In this document: piece after piece, positions 60,507 to 64,000 of the stretch | How positions within the stretch are numbered: position 1 is the first letter of the stretch | Layout: the number at the start of each line of letters is the position of its first letter | Origin: Phycisphaeraceae bacterium | GTDB lineage: Bacteria; Planctomycetota; Phycisphaerae; Phycisphaerales; UBA1924 | NCBI GenBank assembly: GCA_019636615.1 | Contig: JAHBXF010000002.1 | Coordinates: 1,614,001-1,678,000 of the forward strand | Direction of reading: 5' to 3' | DNA length: 64,000 nucleotides | The notes under the pieces: generated by a model | Told to the model about the DNA's origin: nothing | The model's input: the letters and a program-made list of their open reading frames with translations, nothing else | Databases searched by the model: none | Translations under genes and position numbers: made by a program

Positions 60507-62134
60507 GCAACGACCCGCCCACGCGCCAACCCCAACCACCCCAGGGCGCACGCGCACGGCGCTTCGCCATGCTCGGCTGGGCCCGCCTGGCGGTGCGAGA
60601 GCGGGAAGGCTCGGGGATGAACCTCGTCGCCGCGGCGCTGGCGCGTGAACTTGCTTCGCGCGGGCACACCGTTTTGTACCTTCGCTCGGGCATGGACTAT
60701 TCCCTGCGCCCGGGGATGTGGATCGAACACCGGGAAACCTGGAACGGCGTGGAATGCCACGACCTCTTCAACAGCCCGAACCTGGCGCCGGGCAACTTCA
60801 ACCTGCACCACCCCGCGCGGCAGGCCGCCGCCCCGGAGCACGCCGCGCTTGTCACCCGATGGGCCCTGTCGCACCGTGTTGAACTCGCGTTCATCCAATC
60901 GTTCGAGGGCTTTGGCTTTGATCTGGTCGGCACGCTCAAGAAGGCGGGGGTGCGTGTCGCCGTCACGCCGCACAACTACTTCGCGCTCTGTCCACAGGTA
61001 GACCTGCTGCGCGATGAATCGGGCGTGTGTGAAGACTTTGAGGGCGGTCGCGCGTGCGCCTCGTGCCTGTGGCACGCGCCGCCCCCGGCGGCGCACGTCT
61101 CGTGGCGTCGCCGATATCAAACGGCCGAGCGCTTGTTCGGGCCGCACGCGCTGGCCCGCATGAAAGCCCGGCTGCGTCACGCCGCGGACGCCTGCCGCGC
61201 CCTGTTTTCAACGCGTGCGCCACTGGTGCTTCACGACGAACCGGCGGGCCCGCAGGCGGCCCCGCTGCCCCAAACCCACAGCCCCCTGCCCATCGCACGC
61301 GAGGGGTGTGTGGAACGCCTCATCGAAAACCGCGGCGGCGATGCCACCGCTCCCGGCCCGCACGCCGCGCGCCGGCGCGCCGGGGTGGCGGCGCTCAGCG
61401 CGGCGGATGTCGTGCTCTGCCCCGGCCGCACGCTGATGCAGATCCACGCCGCGATGGGTGTGAACCCCGCCGTGCTGCGACTGACGCCCATCAGCGCCCC
61501 CCACTTTGACGACCTGCGCGCCGCGGCCGAAGCCGCCCCGTGGTTCAACGGCCCGCCCTGGACCCCGCACACGCACGGCCCGCTCAGGCTGGGCTACTTC
61601 GGCAACTGTTTTCCCAATAAGGGGCTGGCGACACTCATCGCCGCGATCGAACTGCTCTCGCCCCACGCCGCGGCGCGCACGCACTTTGTGATCCGCGCTT
61701 CCGGCGATGATGCCCCATTCCGCCGCCGCATGGCGGGCCGGGCCAATGTCTCGTTCCTCGGCGGGTACAGCCCGGGCCAGATCGCCGCGGCGCAGCGCGA
61801 GTTTGATGTCTGCATCTTCCCCAACATGGGCCTGGAGAACGCGCCGCTGGTGGTGCTTGAATCGCTGTGCGCGGGCAAGTTTCTCATCGCTTCAAACCTG
61901 GGCGCCACGCCCGAGTGGGTGCGGCACGGCGAGAACGGCCTGCTCTTCCCGGCGGGTGACAGCCGCGCGCTGGCCGCGGCGGTTGAATCGATCGTGAGCG
62001 GCACAGCCCCGCTGGCCAGCCCGGCGCGCGTACAGCAGACATCCCCGGTGCGCACCTTTCAGGAGTACGTCCAGGACGTCGAGGGTGCGCTGCTGGGAGT
62101 ACTGGGCGGGGCGGAGCCGCGCGCCACCGGCTGA
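60503..62134 (+). CDS. GT4 glycosyltransferase, partner of the preceding gene
   Basis: 543-residue GT-B enzyme with the same architecture and cysteine cluster as its neighbour: GSGMNLVAAALARELASRGHTVLYLRSG at the N-terminus, HNYFALCPQVDLL...CEDFEGGRACASC (about 165-195), then RLGYFGNCFPNKGLATLIAAIELL and NMGLENAPLVVLESLCAGKFLIASNLGATPEWVRHGENGLLF. A long insertion (about 200-330) separates the halves. ATG 60503 overlaps the upstream TGA. The shared CxxC pattern hints at a common zinc site or heterodimer. Confidence 0.88.
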   Translation: MSNDPPTRQPQPPQGARARRFAMLGWARLAVREREGSGMNLVAAALARELASRGHTVLYLRSGMDYSLRPGMWIEHRETWNGVECHDLFNSPNLAPGNFNLHHPARQAAAPEHAALVTRWALSHRVELAFIQSFEGFGFDLVGTLKKAGVRVAVTPHNYFALCPQVDLLRDESGVCEDFEGGRACASCLWHAPPPAAHVSWRRRYQTAERLFGPHALARMKARLRHAADACRALFSTRAPLVLHDEPAGPQAAPLPQTHSPLPIAREGCVERLIENRGGDATAPGPHAARRRAGVAALSAADVVLCPGRTLMQIHAAMGVNPAVLRLTPISAPHFDDLRAAAEAAPWFNGPPWTPHTHGPLRLGYFGNCFPNKGLATLIAAIELLSPHAAARTHFVIRASGDDAPFRRRMAGRANVSFLGGYSPGQIAAAQREFDVCIFPNMGLENAPLVVLESLCAGKFLIASNLGATPEWVRHGENGLLFPAGDSRALAAAVESIVSGTAPLASPARVQQTSPVRTFQEYVQDVEGALLGVLGGAEPRATG

Positions 62135-62151
62135 GGGTGGCGCCCCGCGTA

Positions 62152-63345
62152 TCAGCCGTTCCAGGAGCGGGTGGGCTCGCCGACATACTTGCTCAGCGGA
62201 CGGATGAGGCGGTTGTTGGCGTGCTGCTCAAGAACGTGGGCGCACCAGCCGGTGATGCGGCTGGCCACGAAGATCGGCGTGTACTGCGGCACGGGGATGC
62301 CCATGGTGTAGTACGTGAGCCCGCAGGGGAAGTCGACGTTGGGGTGGATGTTCTTCTTCTCCAGCATGATCTTCTGCACCTGCTCGCCGAGTTTGAACCA
62401 CTGCAGCGCGGGGTGGCCGCCGGGGTTCTTCGTGTCGTTCTGCGCGATGGCCCGTCCGAGTTTGTGCAGGATGGGGGCCCGGTGATCGCCGTTCTTGTAG
62501 ACACGGTGGCCAAAGCCCATGAGTTTGCGCTTGGTGTCGAAGGCGCGCTGCATCCAGGAATCAACCTTGTCCGTGCCGATGCCCGCCTCGCCCACGTCGT
62601 GCATGATCTCCTTGAGCATCTCCATCGCCGCCTCGTTCGCGCCGCCGTGCAGCGGGCCCTTGAGCGCCGCGATGGCGCCGCAGACCGCGCCGTGCATGTC
62701 CGAGAGGGTGCCGGCGATGACGCGGGCGGTGAACGTGCTGGCGTTGAAATCGTGCTCTGCGTAGAGGATCAGCGAGACATCAACCACGCGGGCATAGTCC
62801 GGGCTGGGCTTCTGGCCCGACATCAGGTACATCAGGTTCGCCGCGTGATCGAGCGAGGGGTCTCCGCCGGTTTCCTGCGCCACGATGGGGCGGCCGTCGA
62901 TCACGTTCTGCATCTGACCGATGATCGTGGGGATCTTGGCCAGCAGCCGCTTGGCCTTGCGCATGTTGGCATCGGCCGAGACGCTCTGGCAGTCGGCGTC
63001 CAGGTGGCCCAGCATGCTCACGCCGGTGCGCAGCACATCCATCGGCACCGCGGTGCCGGCCTTGAGCGCGGGGCCTGCGTCTTTGAGAAACTGCGTGACG
63101 CTCGCCGGAATGGGCCGCTCTGCGCGGATCTCGCCCTTGAAGCGTGCCAGTTCGGACGCGCTGGGCTTGTGCCCCTCGAGCAGCAGGAAGGCGACTTCAT
63201 CAAACGTGGCGTTCTGCGCCAGGTCGTGGATCTCATACCCGCGGTAGAAAAGCCCGCCCTGCTCGATCGAGCAGACAGAGGTTTCGCCCGCGATGATGCC
63301 CTCAAGACCCTTCGAAAACGCCGCGTCTGCTGCTGACTGGGACAT
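62152..63345 (-). CDS. Citrate synthase or 2-methylcitrate synthase
   Basis: 397-residue citrate synthase family enzyme condensing acetyl-CoA (or propionyl-CoA) with oxaloacetate. KGLEGIIAGETSVCS and RGYEIHDLA are near the N-terminus. HDFNASTFTARVIAG carries an active-site Asn/Ser region, MGFGHRVYKNGDHRAP the catalytic His, and VDFPCGLTYYTMGIPVPQYTPIFVASRITGW the CoA part with Arg. Next to a PrpB-like lyase on the same strand (91-base gap), which favours the methylcitrate role. ATG 63345 has AGGAGC upstream. Confidence 0.87.
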   Translation of the reverse strand: MSQSAADAAFSKGLEGIIAGETSVCSIEQGGLFYRGYEIHDLAQNATFDEVAFLLLEGHKPSASELARFKGEIRAERPIPASVTQFLKDAGPALKAGTAVPMDVLRTGVSMLGHLDADCQSVSADANMRKAKRLLAKIPTIIGQMQNVIDGRPIVAQETGGDPSLDHAANLMYLMSGQKPSPDYARVVDVSLILYAEHDFNASTFTARVIAGTLSDMHGAVCGAIAALKGPLHGGANEAAMEMLKEIMHDVGEAGIGTDKVDSWMQRAFDTKRKLMGFGHRVYKNGDHRAPILHKLGRAIAQNDTKNPGGHPALQWFKLGEQVQKIMLEKKNIHPNVDFPCGLTYYTMGIPVPQYTPIFVASRITGWCAHVLEQHANNRLIRPLSKYVGEPTRSWNG

Positions 63346-63435
63346 GGATGCTCCTATGAAAAATTGGGGTGCAAGGATAGTCGCCCACTCCCCCACGCAC
63401 CGCGGCCGGGATCACATGCCCGGGCCGCCCGCCGG

Positions 63436-64000
63436 TCAGCGTGCGGGCCATTCCCAGGGCGTGCCGGGTTTATAGCCCACGAGGTCGTAGAGTTGCTGGC
63501 GGGTCTGCATGTCGCCCAGAAGGCCCTGAGCCGAGCCTGTTTCGCGCAGTGTCTCCAGAGCCCGCGCCACCGCCCCCATCGCCACCCGCAGCAGCGTGAC
63601 CGGGAAAATCACGATGGAATAGCCCATCGCCGAAAACTCGCTCAGCGGGATGATCGGCGTCTTGCCGAACTCGGTCATATTGGCCAGCAGGTATGGGCCG
63701 CCGGACGGGTTGGCCCCCCGAAGCCCTTTCATGGCCTGGGCAAACTTTGCGAACTCTTCGGGCGAGGAAAGCCCCTCGGGAAAGATCATGTCGGCCCCGG
63801 CGAAGACATAGGCCGCGGCGCGATCGATGGCGGCCTGCAAGCCATCCACGCCGCGGGCGTCGGTGCGGGCGCACACCACAAAGCCAGGCGAAGCCGGGTG
63901 CCCCTCGGCCTCGTTGCGGGCCTTCACGGCCCATTGAATCTTTTCGATCATGTGGTCGCTCGAGATCAGTTCCTTGCCGTCAAGGTGCCCGCAGCGCTTG
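63436..64000 (-). CDS. PrpB-like methylisocitrate/isocitrate-lyase family protein, C-terminal part
   Basis: The upstream end runs off the window. The visible 187 residues include KRCGHLDGKEL, matching the catalytic KKCGH motif of the isocitrate lyase/PEP-mutase family, then IEKIQWAVKARNEAE, FVVCARTDARGVDGLQAAIDRAAAYVFAGADMIFPEG and LLANMTEFGKTP, which fit methylisocitrate lyase. It would cleave 2-methylisocitrate to pyruvate and succinate in propionate metabolism. Oxaloacetate decarboxylase-type relatives cannot be excluded. Confidence 0.8.
   Translation of the reverse strand, partial: KRCGHLDGKELISSDHMIEKIQWAVKARNEAEGHPASPGFVVCARTDARGVDGLQAAIDRAAAYVFAGADMIFPEGLSSPEEFAKFAQAMKGLRGANPSGGPYLLANMTEFGKTPIIPLSEFSAMGYSIVIFPVTLLRVAMGAVARALETLRETGSAQGLLGDMQTRQQLYDLVGYKPGTPWEWPAR

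Noticed and set aside
62137-63336. Plus-strand frame of 399 residues opposite citrate synthase
   Set aside because: Antisense shadow; the citrate synthase frame has conserved catalytic motifs.

Overview
The window is one GC-rich chromosomal stretch packed with genes on both strands. It most resembles a member of the Planctomycetota, probably of the Phycisphaerae/Phycisphaerales type. The grounds are three secreted proteins ending in paired EF-hand-like dockerin repeats that finish in ...WEAGGC, two type II pseudopilin-like proteins starting with the RAFTLIELL signal, paired bactofilins, and frequent GTG/TTG starts. I see no mobile element, CRISPR array, rRNA or phage gene. mutY (left edge) and a PrpB-like lyase (right edge) are cut by the window.

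Layout. 1-4271: mutY and a NifU_N/Nfu-like gene (minus); cdaA-cdaR (c-di-AMP synthesis, plus); two YkgJ-like cysteine-cluster proteins and a BFD-like [2Fe-2S] protein. 4310-12006: a complete histidine operon on the minus strand. Its seven overlapping genes (hisG, hisC-HAD, hisB, hisH, hisF, hisA-I-E, hisD) cover all ten steps. They are preceded by a promoter, an 18-residue leader peptide with eight histidines and an intrinsic terminator, i.e. a his attenuator. 12044-19959: a family-4-like uracil-DNA glycosylase lacking most Fe-S cysteines, a small membrane protein, an OPT transporter, a CHASE4 hybrid histidine kinase and a multi-pass zinc-ribbon protein. 20067-26655: a lamin-tail dockerin protein, a pseudopilin, an NAD epimerase, a secreted protein with a CX4CH motif and an esterase.

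26674-33689: HPr, EIIA(Ntr)-like and HPF genes together, tRNA-Ile(GAT), a GT2 glycosyltransferase coupled to an unrecognised gene, an EEP-family lipoprotein and a Glu/Leu-type dehydrogenase. 33897-42333: a dockerin protein diverging from a sugar operon (GH94 phosphorylase, pseudopilin, small membrane protein, sugar-binding protein, two permeases). The space between them carries two LacI/cre-type operators and a good sigma-70 promoter. 42572-45305: two bactofilins and a PQQ-type sugar dehydrogenase with a dockerin tail. 45319-51217: a GCS2-type ligase, dihydroorotase, a sigma factor, a helical orphan, a 589-base gene-free stretch with a repeated hairpin element, and gap. 51324-64000: two amidohydrolases (one lacking its HxH), an ATP-grasp ligase, fabG, a lipoprotein, fabD, a PH-domain protein, two overlapping GT4 glycosyltransferases, a citrate/methylcitrate synthase and a PrpB-like lyase.

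The clearest stories are the self-contained, attenuator-controlled histidine operon with unusual fusions, and an operator-controlled disaccharide uptake/phosphorolysis operon that lacks its own ATPase. Functions come from motif recognition without database searches. Start codons were chosen from ribosome-binding sites and conserved N-termini and may be off by some codons.
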